From contig DBCM01000035.1 of assembly GCA_002293045.1 (NCBI GenBank), forward strand, positions 1-52,358: a DNA stretch of 52,358 nt, given 5' to 3'. Each line of letters opens with the position of its first letter. Within the stretch, counting starts at the first letter, position 1. Under the pieces are notes generated by a model. The model was not told the DNA's origin. It saw only the letters and a list, made by a program, of their open reading frames with translations, and searched no databases. A program made the position numbers and the translations under genes. This stretch comes from Flavobacteriales bacterium UBA958. Lineage in GTDB: Bacteria > Bacteroidota > Bacteroidia > Flavobacteriales_D > Crocinitomicaceae. Shown piece by piece: positions 1 through 8,845 of the stretch.

Positions 1-1019
1 GATAATCCACACGTGAAATTTGTTGCAAATAAACCACCAGTACCTAAGCCCTGAGGGAGGGTGAGCGGGTATTCGGCGGCAAATTGAGCTACGGCGGTTA
101 GACCAATGTTAGACTCCAAGGCAGAAGTCATCCACCAACCGATTCCCCGCGCAGCAGCTAATTCTATCCATGTTTCTACGCCCGAGATTCCTCCGTGAAG
201 GCTGGGCTTTAAAATGATGAATTGAGGCTTAATACGATCGAGTAAGGCTGCTTTTTCATCTCTTGTAAAGCATGGGATTAAAGATTCATCTAGAGCTATC
301 GGTACAACGGCTTCCTTGCACAATGCTGATAACAAATCCATCTCATGTACTGCTACTGGTTGTTCAATCGAATGTACACTTAGGTCGCTGAGTTGATTCA
401 GTACTTGACGGACCGTAGATTCCCCAAACCCACCGTTTGCATCAACGCGAATCGTAAGCACTTCAGGCCCAAAACGCTTGCGAACTTGCCGAATAATATC
501 GTATTCCTGCTTCCAATCAATGGCACCAATTTTAAATTTCAAGACCGAATACCCGTCCTTAATTTTTTTTTCTACTTGATCCTGCATCCATTCTGGAGAC
601 CCCATCCAAATTAACCCATTAATCTGAATGGCAGACATTCCTCTTGCGAAAGCATTGTCAAAAAACACCCCCTGATTTGGAGTCAACCAACTGCGCAGGG
701 AACACTCCACTCCAAATCGGATCGAAGGGAAATACACCAAATCCGGAATCAACAAATCAAGGGAATTGAGCAATTCCAGCTCCGATAAAGCGGATTGATT
801 CAAGGCATGGAGTACCTCGCTTAATTTTTCCTCGTAGGACAAGTCGTCGCTATACTCCGGAGAAAGGCCTTCAATAATGCTGCACTCGCCAATTCCCTCT
901 TTACCCAAGCGATTTAAGGTAATTAGCCATAGTTTCTTCTTAGAAAGCACGCCCCTACTCGTACCGGCAGGGAAATTAAATACCAATTCGTGCTTTTCAA
1001 ACGTAAACCTTACATCCAT
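1..1019 (-). CDS. menC: o-succinylbenzoate synthase (MenC), C-terminus cut by window edge
   Basis: Enolase-superfamily enzyme of menaquinone synthesis that dehydrates SHCHC to o-succinylbenzoate in the cytoplasm. The reading frame is open from an ATG at 1019-1017 to the window edge, giving 339 residues and lacking only the last few. Visible family motifs in order are KFK (catalytic lysine pair, after GYSVL), RVDANGGFG (first metal aspartate), SIEQPV (glutamate ligand), LDES (aspartate ligand), LKPSLHGG (second catalytic lysine) and GLGTGGLF near the C-terminus. It is the last gene of the minus-strand run and overlaps the end of asnB by 10 bp, which suggests translational coupling. Family assignment is secure; MenC rather than a dipeptide epimerase is favoured by the C-terminal GLGTG segment and the overall motif set. 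Confidence 0.9.
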   Translation of the reverse strand, partial: MDVRFTFEKHELVFNFPAGTSRGVLSKKKLWLITLNRLGKEGIGECSIIEGLSPEYSDDLSYEEKLSEVLHALNQSALSELELLNSLDLLIPDLVYFPSIRFGVECSLRSWLTPNQGVFFDNAFARGMSAIQINGLIWMGSPEWMQDQVEKKIKDGYSVLKFKIGAIDWKQEYDIIRQVRKRFGPEVLTIRVDANGGFGESTVRQVLNQLSDLSVHSIEQPVAVHEMDLLSALCKEAVVPIALDESLIPCFTRDEKAALLDRIKPQFIILKPSLHGGISGVETWIELAAARGIGWWMTSALESNIGLTAVAQFAAEYPLTLPQGLGTGGLFATNFTCGL

Positions 1020-2866
1020 TGTTTGTACCATGATTGAAAACTAAAATAATACCATATAAACAAGGCGTTTTGATCCTTGCCTTTTAAAAACATCAACACC
1101 GCTTGCCGAAGCTCATACGGATTAAAAACACCCTGTTCTTTTAAAAAAGACTCTTCGGATAGCGCCAAAAGCTCCTCGCAAAGGTACTTTCTCATCCAAG
1201 CGCTTATGGGAATAGCGAATCCCATTTTAGGTCCTTCCATGAGGGATGTTGGAAGCATGTCATGAGCGATCTCTTTCAACAGTATTTTAGTTCGGGTACC
1301 ATCACATTTATAATGATCAGGTACTTGCGCTAAAAACTCGAACAAGTCGTGGTCTAAGAAGGGCTCCCTGCCCTCCAGTCCAACGGCCATGGTAGCGCGA
1401 TCCACCTTATGCAAAATATCATTGGGCAAATAATTGACACTGTCATTTAACAACATGCTTGCCAGCGGAGAACGTCCTTGAATAAAGGGCAAGGGGTCGG
1501 GCATCCCTCGGTGCTTGAAAAATGTAGCCAAAACATCCTGAGACATGGAAGTAGTCATGGCATTCATATAAGATTCGATAGAAAAATCACTCATCAGTCG
1601 CGCAAATTTCTGAACGCGTTGCGCTTTTAATCCCTGTAGTCCGAGGGCACTTATGGCATTTGCTACCGAAGAACCAAGGATGGGGGGCAGATAATTTACT
1701 GCTTTGGGAATGCGGTGAAAATAAAGGTGCCGGTTATATCCCGCAAACATCTCATCTCCTCCGTCGGCACTCAACGCTACCTTAACCTTAGTTGCTGCAT
1801 GTGCTGCAACAAGATACGTTGGGATGGCACTGCTGTCCGCAAAAGGTTCGTCGTAGAGGGTTGAGAGCTTAGGAATCACTTGCAAGGCTTCAGATAAATC
1901 GCAGGTAATTTCCATATGGTCGGTACCCAAAAACTCAGCAATTTTTTTTGCTTTAGGACCCTCATTTAAGCCGGCCTCAGGTACCGCCACCGTGAAGGTT
2001 TTAAGCGCTTTGTGGGATTGCGTTAAGAGGGCGGCAGTGGTCGCTGAGTCATAGCCCCCAGAAAGAAATAAACCCACAGGAACATCCGACACCATGCGTA
2101 AATCAATGGCTTTAGTCAATAATTCACGGGTCTTTGTTTTCGCGTCATCAAAAGAAATGGAGAGGGTTTCCTTTTGAAAATAGGCCGTGGGACTCCAAAA
2201 AACTTTTTTTTCAAGTCGAAGGGTTTTGCAATCAATGGACAGCATAGTTCCGGGTTCCACTTTGTAGGTATCCTTAAAAATAGCATGAGGCGAAGGAATG
2301 TTGCCGTATTGAAAAAAATACCAAACACTCTTTAAATCGAGTGACTTTTTAAATTGAGGATGGGTGTGAAACGGTTTTAATTCGCTTCCAAAGAGCAACA
2401 ATTGATCATCGAGATAATAGTACAAGGGTTTAACGCCAAAACGATCACGAATGAGATACAAGGTTTGTTCTTCTCGATTAAAAAGAATAAGCGAAAACAT
2501 CCCTTTGAATAAATCTAAGGCCTTACTCTTCCACTTGTGAAATGCTAAGAGCACCACTTCACTGTCGGATTGGGTTCGAAATGAATACCCAGCCTTAACC
2601 AAGATCTCTCTGATTTCTTGATAATTATAGAGCTCACCGTTAAACACCATGGAAAGCTCCTCATAATGCATGGGCTGATTCGCCCCGTCCGTAGTATCGA
2701 TGATGGAAAGCCTTCGATGGGCTAAGCCTAAAGAAAAGGGTTGTGAATCATAAAAATACTCTCCTCCGGCGTCGGGTCCACGATGCATCAAAGAGTCTCG
2801 CATACCAAGAAGCACTTCGGAAGAGGTGCGTTTGCTTAAATCAATAAATCCAGTGATACCGCACAT
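1010..2866 (-). CDS. asnB: Glutamine-hydrolysing asparagine synthase (AsnB type)
   Basis: Class II amidotransferase that makes asparagine from aspartate, ATP and glutamine. The 618-aa length is usual for the family. MCGITGF places the nucleophilic Cys2 at the N-terminus after Met removal. HRGPDAG (28-34) and FNGELYNY (75-82) belong to the glutaminase domain. The synthetase domain has the PP-loop SGGYDS at 269-274, DEPFADSSAIPTYL at 339-352 and SADGGDEMFAGY at 366-377. Its start shares a base with the stop of the upstream membrane gene (TGATG), so the two are probably translationally coupled. Beside a polytopic membrane protein and a family 2 glycosyltransferase it may serve as an amidotransferase in envelope-sugar or polysaccharide modification rather than amino-acid supply; that is inference. 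The PP-loop tyrosine replaces the more usual leucine. Confidence 0.9.
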   Translation of the reverse strand: MCGITGFIDLSKRTSSEVLLGMRDSLMHRGPDAGGEYFYDSQPFSLGLAHRRLSIIDTTDGANQPMHYEELSMVFNGELYNYQEIREILVKAGYSFRTQSDSEVVLLAFHKWKSKALDLFKGMFSLILFNREEQTLYLIRDRFGVKPLYYYLDDQLLLFGSELKPFHTHPQFKKSLDLKSVWYFFQYGNIPSPHAIFKDTYKVEPGTMLSIDCKTLRLEKKVFWSPTAYFQKETLSISFDDAKTKTRELLTKAIDLRMVSDVPVGLFLSGGYDSATTAALLTQSHKALKTFTVAVPEAGLNEGPKAKKIAEFLGTDHMEITCDLSEALQVIPKLSTLYDEPFADSSAIPTYLVAAHAATKVKVALSADGGDEMFAGYNRHLYFHRIPKAVNYLPPILGSSVANAISALGLQGLKAQRVQKFARLMSDFSIESYMNAMTTSMSQDVLATFFKHRGMPDPLPFIQGRSPLASMLLNDSVNYLPNDILHKVDRATMAVGLEGREPFLDHDLFEFLAQVPDHYKCDGTRTKILLKEIAHDMLPTSLMEGPKMGFAIPISAWMRKYLCEELLALSEESFLKEQGVFNPYELRQAVLMFLKGKDQNALFIWYYFSFQSWYKQWM

Positions 2867-4188
2867 CAGGTTGGGCTTGTTATTTGTGGTTTTCTAAGCG
2901 TTAGAAGCAGAAAGAAAAAAGGCAATGCCAAGGCTCTAATCCGCACCAAAACACCAAAAAGAATGGAGGTGTATCCCGCCATAAATGCGGTTAACAAGAC
3001 AAAGGTAAGCATGTAAATGGCGAATTCACTTTTAAACATAAGCCGAAGGTTTTTTAACAGGTGTCGATTTATAAAAAATAACCCTGTAAACAAGAGAAGG
3101 CCGACACTTTCCAGGCCGTTCACGATGAAATTCAGCCCTAAGTTTTCCGTTATGTATGGGCGATAAAGGGCAATGAAAACGGCTTCAGGAAGGGAGGTCA
3201 CTAAGCCCAATATTGATCCGTCGGATTGCTTGATTTCATATTTAGCGCCCGTGTAAATTGGGTTAACACTAAAATCGGATTGGGTAATTTGTGCTTCTTG
3301 AATCAGCGTTTGGGTTCGATCTAAATTTGCGACCACAAAAAACACCAGCACCAGCGATATGTAGACAAAGCCTCGAAAGAGAAATAAAATAATTGGACGC
3401 TTCGACCACCGATTGGCAAAACGGGCGGCAATCGCTAAGAAAAACGGAGCAATGATCGCCAAAGCAACAAACTGTCTTAGGCTGTACAGCAAAGCACTTA
3501 AAGCGACCATGAAAAGCAAACGTAAAACTGTTCGCTTGGGATCCCATTTTAACCACCGAAACAACTGATACATTAAGAGCAAAGAAAGCGTATACACCTG
3601 ACTGTCTTTGCTAATCCCAGAACACCAAAAGGTAACGGAGGGAAAGAATAAAAACGCAAAGAGTACCGCCTTTGGATTTAAGGCCTCATGAATAACAATG
3701 CGATAAACCATTAACCAGGAACTAAAAAAAACAACCGAGGCCACTACCAGTGTGGTAGCCCAGAAGCTATTGAAGGTAAGAATGGAGAAGACCGACAAGA
3801 TTTTTGCTGCATTCCATGCCTCTGCTTCACGCCAAATCCAACCTGGAGGATATCCCGTATCTTGATTAAAATGGTACGTAATACCAAGAATTCTATCCGT
3901 ATTTACCAATTCCTGAAGATAACCCGTAGGATTAGTTAAAAACAACTTATTTAATACAGTAGCACTGTCCCAATAGGCATTAATGTCACCTCCCCCTAGA
4001 ATAAACAAATAAACGAAGGCGAAAAGAAGGGCAAAGAAAATTTTAAACCCCCACCCCGCGTAAAAAAATCGTTGAATACTCTCGTGGGTATATCGATTGC
4101 GAATTAATCTCCCAAGCCAGAACAAAATCAGTATCCACAGCACTACGGTTAAGCCCTCTGCGATGGAAAATAGTTGCTCTTGATTCAT
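2866..4188 (-). CDS. Polytopic membrane protein, possible polysaccharide polymerase or glycosyltransferase
   Basis: 440 residues with roughly ten hydrophobic segments, for example 12-33, 46-66, around 135-157, 165-185 and the C-terminal pair. There is no signal peptide. A short loop with GGGDINAYWDS follows the second membrane segment, and FFPSVTFWCSGISKDS sits at a membrane boundary in the middle. Acidic residues in the first loop and a polar loop motif of this kind recall lipid-linked-sugar glycosyltransferases and O-antigen polymerases, but I cannot assign a family with certainty. It lies 21 bp downstream of rlmH and overlaps asnB by one base, in a run that also has a family 2 glycosyltransferase, so a role in exopolysaccharide or lipid-linked sugar assembly is plausible. 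Confidence 0.7.
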   Translation of the reverse strand: MNQEQLFSIAEGLTVVLWILILFWLGRLIRNRYTHESIQRFFYAGWGFKIFFALLFAFVYLFILGGGDINAYWDSATVLNKLFLTNPTGYLQELVNTDRILGITYHFNQDTGYPPGWIWREAEAWNAAKILSVFSILTFNSFWATTLVVASVVFFSSWLMVYRIVIHEALNPKAVLFAFLFFPSVTFWCSGISKDSQVYTLSLLLMYQLFRWLKWDPKRTVLRLLFMVALSALLYSLRQFVALAIIAPFFLAIAARFANRWSKRPIILFLFRGFVYISLVLVFFVVANLDRTQTLIQEAQITQSDFSVNPIYTGAKYEIKQSDGSILGLVTSLPEAVFIALYRPYITENLGLNFIVNGLESVGLLLFTGLFFINRHLLKNLRLMFKSEFAIYMLTFVLLTAFMAGYTSILFGVLVRIRALALPFFFLLLTLRKPQITSPT

Positions 4189-4209
4189 ATGGATAAAGTT
4201 AACAATCCA

Positions 4210-4683
4210 TCAAGAATGATGGTAACTTTCGCCTTTGTTTATGGTGCAGGCTCGGTATAATTGTTCTAAAAAAATCATGCGGACCATTTGATGAGAAAAG
4301 GTCATGGCAGACAATGCTATTTTCCCATTTGCCCGAGCATATACTGCATCTGAAAAACCAAAGGCACCCCCCACACAAAAGGTTATTTTTTTTGGACTGT
4401 GTAGTTCGTGATTAGCGAGTAGTTGCGCGAAGCCTTCTGAGGTATAGCATGTGCCTTTTTCATCCAGTAAAATGAGATGCTGATCGTCGGTTATTTTAGA
4501 CAACAATGCTTGGCCTTCTTTCTCTTTGAGTTGTGCGGGGGATAAAGAAGATGCTTGTTTCACATCAGCGAGCTCTGTGCGCTCATAACTCACATAATGG
4601 ACCAGGCGTTTTTCATACGTTTGCTCTAACTCTTTGAGGGCATTGGACACCGTTTTACCAATGAACATGAATCGCACCTTCAT
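4210..4683 (-). CDS. rlmH: 23S rRNA (pseudouridine-1915-N3) methyltransferase RlmH
   Basis: SPOUT-class methyltransferase that methylates pseudouridine 1915 in helix 69 of 23S rRNA on assembled 70S ribosomes, using SAM. The 157-aa length matches the family. Diagnostic segments are LLDEKG (72-77), CVGGAFGFS (103-111, part of the SAM-binding trefoil knot), TFSHQMVR (128-135), EQLYRA (140-145) and the C-terminal KGESYHH (150-156), all near-canonical. The start ATG lies one base after the stop of the upstream glycosyltransferase, so it is very likely cotranscribed with it. This is a housekeeping gene embedded in an envelope-type cluster. Confidence 0.96.
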   Translation of the reverse strand: MKVRFMFIGKTVSNALKELEQTYEKRLVHYVSYERTELADVKQASSLSPAQLKEKEGQALLSKITDDQHLILLDEKGTCYTSEGFAQLLANHELHSPKKITFCVGGAFGFSDAVYARANGKIALSAMTFSHQMVRMIFLEQLYRACTINKGESYHHS

Positions 4684-4684
4684 G

Positions 4685-6598
4685 TTAGCGTCCTGTTCTA
4701 ACTTCCTTTACCGTGTTGAAGAAGATAATTCCGTAACCAAAGGTCAACATCAAATGAAAAGGAACCATTCCAAAATCACCAAATGCTAAACGGTTCAACG
4801 CGGTAAATCCGAAAATTAACATAAAGGAACCTTCTGCGATGTTTAGGATCGAGAGGCTTTTCTTGTCGTATTTATTGCCCGTAAACTCATCTTTTTGAGC
4901 TACATTGAATTTCGGAGTGCGCACAAATGAACTTTTAATCCGCAAATATCCTTCAATCACTGCAACTGCATTGCTCATAGACAAGGCCATTGAAACGGTT
5001 AAGAACTGAACAAAGCGCTTGATAAAACTAACCAAGTCCTTTCCAAAATTTCCAGTTTTATCTCGGTAAGAATTCCAATAGTAAAACGCTAAGAAAACGG
5101 TACTTGATATGAAAAATGCACCAAATTGAACGAAATAATTCAAATCTGAGAATGAATCTTTGATGTGAAGAATGAATAAGCTTAAAATGGATAAGATCAA
5201 AATAAAAACAAACACGGAAGAGTTGAATAGATGGGCCATACCGTGAACTCGGTCAGAAAATCTTACACCTGGGTGCGTTAATAATTTGCCCCGCATTTTA
5301 ATAAAGCACTCTGCCCCACCTTTCATCCAACGGTGTTGCTGACTTTTTAATGCCGACATGGTAATTGGCAATTCTGCGGGTGATTCAACATCTTCTAAAT
5401 AGGTAAATTTCCACCCCCTCATTTGTGCGCGGTAGCTTAAATCTAAATCTTCTGTAATGGTATCATGTTCCCACCCCCCTGCGTCTTCAATGCATTTTTT
5501 TCTCCAAATACCGGCAGTACCATTAAAGTTAATGAAGTGACCAGTAGAATTTCGACCTTGTTGTTCAATTGCAAAATGTCCGTTTAACCCAAAGGCTTGA
5601 AGTTCCGTTAGTAAGGAATATGATTTATTTAAATGGCCCCATCGGGTTTGAACTACCCCAATTTGATCATTATTAAAATAAGGGACGGTGCGCAATAAGA
5701 AATTCTCATCGGGAACAAAATCAGCGTCAAAAATCGCTATGAAATCCCCTGTGACCTGGTCCATTGCATCGTCTAGTGCTCCTGCTTTGTACCCTGTTCT
5801 ATCCACCCGGTGAATGTGTTGAATATTTACCCCTGTAGCGGCAATTTCAGCCACTTTTTTCGCGATAATATCTTTGGTTTCATCGGTAGAATCGTCCAAT
5901 ACCTGAATTTGTAACTTATCTTTCGGATAGGCCAAGCGCGCCGTGGTTTCAATGATTCGCTCCGCAACATACATTTCATTAAACATTGGGAGCTGTATTG
6001 TTACCTTCGGTGCTTGCTCTAAATCGAAAGCGGGCATTGGTAATTTAGGCGATCGCTTAGATTTCCGATATGCTACTGCCAACGAAAGTTGGATGACGCT
6101 GTAATAAAAAATCATGATTAAACAGAGGCCGTAAATAATCAAAATTACTCGGGCCATCATGTGCGACCAATAATGTTCCTGAACGACTTTTTTACCGTTG
6201 ACCACAGTAGTTCGATCACCCCAATTAAACAACCAGGTCACTTTCAATCGGGCAGCAAAGGGTTGAGTTTTACTAAACGTGTAGTGCTCTAAATGTTCTT
6301 TTGCATTGGTTTTGAACACCTTCAAGGTATCATTACGATAGTCTTTATCCGCAAGAATTAATATGCTTTCTCCAATGGGAACGTTGTTAAAACGGAAAGT
6401 TCCATTCACTGTTTCTGTATTGAATCGCTCGCCGGTTTCTTTTGAAACCAACAACAAGGAAACCTCATCGACATCCCTTCGGGTTTTAAAATCAACCAAA
6501 TACCCTTTGATTAATTTAGATCTTAACCTCATGGTGGAAGCTGTTGTTTCTTGTGTGAACACAAAGAACAGCAGACTAAACAGGAATAATTTCTTCAT
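4685..6598 (-). CDS. Family 2 glycosyltransferase with N-terminal carboxypeptidase-like domain
   Basis: Processive-type GT2 inverting glycosyltransferase of the inner membrane, 637 aa. It starts with a signal peptide or membrane anchor (1-20) and a carboxypeptidase-regulatory-like beta domain (about 28-95). One membrane helix follows (about 148-172), then the cytoplasmic catalytic domain with VTIQLPMFNE (199-208), LDDS (234-237), DAD (291-293), TED (382-384) and QQHRW (420-424). These are the D, DxD, D and QxxRW signatures of cellulose or ceramide-type synthases. At least four C-terminal membrane helices follow. A beta domain ahead of a GT2 is an uncommon fusion. The sugar donor and acceptor cannot be told from sequence. 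A TATCTTTG promoter box lies about 34 bp upstream. It heads the run GT2-rlmH-membrane protein-asnB-menC. Confidence 0.88.
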   Translation of the reverse strand: MKKLFLFSLLFFVFTQETTASTMRLRSKLIKGYLVDFKTRRDVDEVSLLLVSKETGERFNTETVNGTFRFNNVPIGESILILADKDYRNDTLKVFKTNAKEHLEHYTFSKTQPFAARLKVTWLFNWGDRTTVVNGKKVVQEHYWSHMMARVILIIYGLCLIMIFYYSVIQLSLAVAYRKSKRSPKLPMPAFDLEQAPKVTIQLPMFNEMYVAERIIETTARLAYPKDKLQIQVLDDSTDETKDIIAKKVAEIAATGVNIQHIHRVDRTGYKAGALDDAMDQVTGDFIAIFDADFVPDENFLLRTVPYFNNDQIGVVQTRWGHLNKSYSLLTELQAFGLNGHFAIEQQGRNSTGHFINFNGTAGIWRKKCIEDAGGWEHDTITEDLDLSYRAQMRGWKFTYLEDVESPAELPITMSALKSQQHRWMKGGAECFIKMRGKLLTHPGVRFSDRVHGMAHLFNSSVFVFILILSILSLFILHIKDSFSDLNYFVQFGAFFISSTVFLAFYYWNSYRDKTGNFGKDLVSFIKRFVQFLTVSMALSMSNAVAVIEGYLRIKSSFVRTPKFNVAQKDEFTGNKYDKKSLSILNIAEGSFMLIFGFTALNRLAFGDFGMVPFHLMLTFGYGIIFFNTVKEVRTGR

Positions 6599-6631
6599 AC
6601 GTAAATGCTAGCGCAAGTTGATTTTAAGGAA

Positions 6632-6639
6632 CAAAGATA
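6632..6639 (-). promoter_or_regulatory. Bacteroidota -7 box TATCTTTG before the glycosyltransferase
   Basis: Exact match to TAnnTTTG on the minus strand, about 34 bases before the ATG at 6598 and 2 bases beyond the S46 peptidase stop. No clear TTG -33 element was found at the usual distance. Confidence 0.4.
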
Positions 6640-6641
6640 AA

Positions 6642-8765
6642 TTAATCTTTGATTAAAGTCATTTCATTCACTAAATGTGTTGCTCCGGCATAAATGTCCA
6701 TCACCCAAAGCACGTAGCGAATGTCTACGACAATATTCCGACAACGGTTCGGATCAAACAAATAATCACTCATGGTACTTTCCCAAGAGCGGTCGAAATT
6801 TAAGCCCATCAAATTTCCTTTTTCATCTAAGACTGGTGAGCCAGAATTCCCCCCCGTGGTGTGATTGGAACCTGTAAAACACACCCATAATTCACCCTCC
6901 TGAGCGTAGGGGCCATAGGTTTTATTGGATGCCAATTCGAACATTCTTGGCAACAATTCAAAATCCGGATTTCCCGTACTGTTTTTTGCAATTATTCCGT
7001 CTAAGGTAGTATGTTCCGTATACGCCATACCATCCACAGGAGAAGACCCTTCCAATTGTCCGTAGGTTATGCGCAGGGTTGAATTGGCGTCTGGCCAATG
7101 TTTTTCATTGGGAAACATCACATATTTACCTTCAATATACTGTTGCATCCATGAATTTACCTGTGCCTGATATTGCCTAAATGCTGGAACAACATTTTGA
7201 ACAAAAATCGGATAAAACGTATTGTAAAAAAGGTATCCTGGATCTTTTGCTAGTTTCTTAATGGATTTATTGGAATACGAATTCACCCATTGAATAAAGC
7301 GGGTTGAGTCGGTAAAAATCGACTTGTCGTAAATATCCTTGGAGAGTTCTGAGACGCTTATCGTGCTCCAATTCGAGTTTTGGGGAGCCTCTGCCCTTTG
7401 GTAGCGTGCGGTTAAAGCATTGAAAATCCCATAATCTACCGCACTGTTGTAATTTTTAAAAAAACCACGAGCGGTGGATATTACTTTATTCTTTTCCAAA
7501 GCCATACGTTCTGGAGAAGCTCCCTGATTCCCTGCACTAAGTAAATCAGTCACAGCCTTAATCATTTTAAAGAACTCTGGCCCGTAGAAAAAGTACTCCA
7601 CCCCCATGGCATAGCGAAACTCGTAGTCTGAATGCTTCTTTACATATTGATTCAATGAATCCAAGACCCTTGCATAGGTATTCCATGCCGGGTTAGATTC
7701 CGCCGTTTTTCGATACAGCGCTTCCTCGCGTTGTTTAACTGCTACACCGTCCAGATTCTTAAGCCCCTCTACTTGACCAATCCATTTTTTCCAAGCGTTG
7801 GCAATGGATGCTTGTTTTGCAGCATATTGTATCCGAATTTGGTCAGATGACTTCATCCCCGCATCAATCACTGAAAGACTTTCGTCGCGCATTGAAATGC
7901 GGGCAGGACGTTCTTTTTCTACAATAAACTTAAGGTATTCAGAAACCACATGTTGTTCCGTAACTCCCGGAAAACCATATACCATGGTAAAATCCCCTTC
8001 TTTGCGGTCCTTAAATGAAATGTTTAGATATTGAATGGGGGTATACGGAATATTCTCCGCGGAATACGGCGCAGGTTTGTTGTCCTTGCCTACATAAATT
8101 CTAAATACGGAAAAATCCCCGGTATGTCTTGGCCAGACCCAATTATCGGTATCTCCGCCAAATTTACCAATAGAATTAGGAGGCGTCCCTACAAACCGAA
8201 TGTCCTTAAACACCTCCTTAACCATCAAGTAATAGGCGTTTCCATAATCAAAGGCTTTCACTTCGGCCTCATAATGTGTGCCTTCAATGGCTTTTTTAAC
8301 AATGGAAGCGATGTTGGCCGCTATGACCGACTGGTCCTGTTTTCCTTGTGCATTCTGCAATACAAGGGAGGTCACGTCTTCGATGCGAACGATCCGTGTT
8401 GCAGTAAGTCCCGGATTGCTTAATTCATCTTTTTTTTCTTTTGCCCAAAATCCATTTTTCAGGTAGTCGTGTTCTAAACTTGAATGCGACTGAATTTGGG
8501 AATACCCGCAATGGTGGTTGGTTAATAAAAGTCCTTGACTGGAAACCAATTCGGCCGTACAGCCGCCACCAAACTGCAGAATCGCGTCTTTCAAACTGGC
8601 GCTGTTAACGCTATAAATTTGTTCGGCGGTCAATTTCATGCCGCGCGCTTGCATGTCCGATTCAAAAGCCTTAATGAGCAACGGAATAAGCATTCCCTCA
8701 TCGGCATATATCGAACTGAATGCCATGTGAATAGAGAGCACGAGCGTAAAAAGACGGAATTTCAT
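6642..8765 (-). CDS. S46 family dipeptidyl peptidase, DPP11-like (Asp/Glu specific)
   Basis: Periplasmic serine exopeptidase that removes dipeptides from oligopeptides; typical of asaccharolytic Bacteroidota. The 707-aa protein has a signal peptide (1-21, cleavage around YA-DE). The catalytic chymotrypsin-fold triad is visible: His in LTNHHCGY (H85), Asp in the GGDTDNWVWPRHTGDF region, and Ser641 in TGGNSGSPV. An arginine lies exactly 18 residues after the serine (LNFDR, R659). As I recall the family, Porphyromonas gingivalis DPP11 uses Ser655 and Arg673 (same spacing) to recognise acidic P1 residues, while DPP7 has glycine there. Hence DPP11 type is preferred; the numbering is from memory. 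It diverges from ribF. A TACTTTTG box lies 17-24 bases upstream. Confidence 0.93.
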   Translation of the reverse strand: MKFRLFTLVLSIHMAFSSIYADEGMLIPLLIKAFESDMQARGMKLTAEQIYSVNSASLKDAILQFGGGCTAELVSSQGLLLTNHHCGYSQIQSHSSLEHDYLKNGFWAKEKKDELSNPGLTATRIVRIEDVTSLVLQNAQGKQDQSVIAANIASIVKKAIEGTHYEAEVKAFDYGNAYYLMVKEVFKDIRFVGTPPNSIGKFGGDTDNWVWPRHTGDFSVFRIYVGKDNKPAPYSAENIPYTPIQYLNISFKDRKEGDFTMVYGFPGVTEQHVVSEYLKFIVEKERPARISMRDESLSVIDAGMKSSDQIRIQYAAKQASIANAWKKWIGQVEGLKNLDGVAVKQREEALYRKTAESNPAWNTYARVLDSLNQYVKKHSDYEFRYAMGVEYFFYGPEFFKMIKAVTDLLSAGNQGASPERMALEKNKVISTARGFFKNYNSAVDYGIFNALTARYQRAEAPQNSNWSTISVSELSKDIYDKSIFTDSTRFIQWVNSYSNKSIKKLAKDPGYLFYNTFYPIFVQNVVPAFRQYQAQVNSWMQQYIEGKYVMFPNEKHWPDANSTLRITYGQLEGSSPVDGMAYTEHTTLDGIIAKNSTGNPDFELLPRMFELASNKTYGPYAQEGELWVCFTGSNHTTGGNSGSPVLDEKGNLMGLNFDRSWESTMSDYLFDPNRCRNIVVDIRYVLWVMDIYAGATHLVNEMTLIKD

Positions 8766-8781
8766 ACCTTAAGTTTTTTTT

Positions 8782-8789
8782 CAAAAGTA
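8782..8789 (-). promoter_or_regulatory. -7 box TACTTTTG before the S46 peptidase
   Basis: Exact TAnnTTTG match on the minus strand, ending 16 bases before the ATG. The transcript leader would be only about 12 bases. It faces away from the ribF promoter in the 80-bp divergent gap. Confidence 0.45.
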
Positions 8790-8826
8790 CACCAAAAGAT
8801 TAAAATCTTGGTTTATTTGGATTGCT

Positions 8827-8834
8827 TACCTTTG
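8827..8834 (+). promoter_or_regulatory. -7 box TACCTTTG before ribF
   Basis: Exact TAnnTTTG match, with a TTG at 8808-8810 (16-base spacer) as a possible -33 element. The ATG of ribF follows 11 bases after the box, implying a leader of roughly 7 bases and no room for a riboswitch. Confidence 0.5.
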
Positions 8835-8845
8835 CGCCTTAGAAG

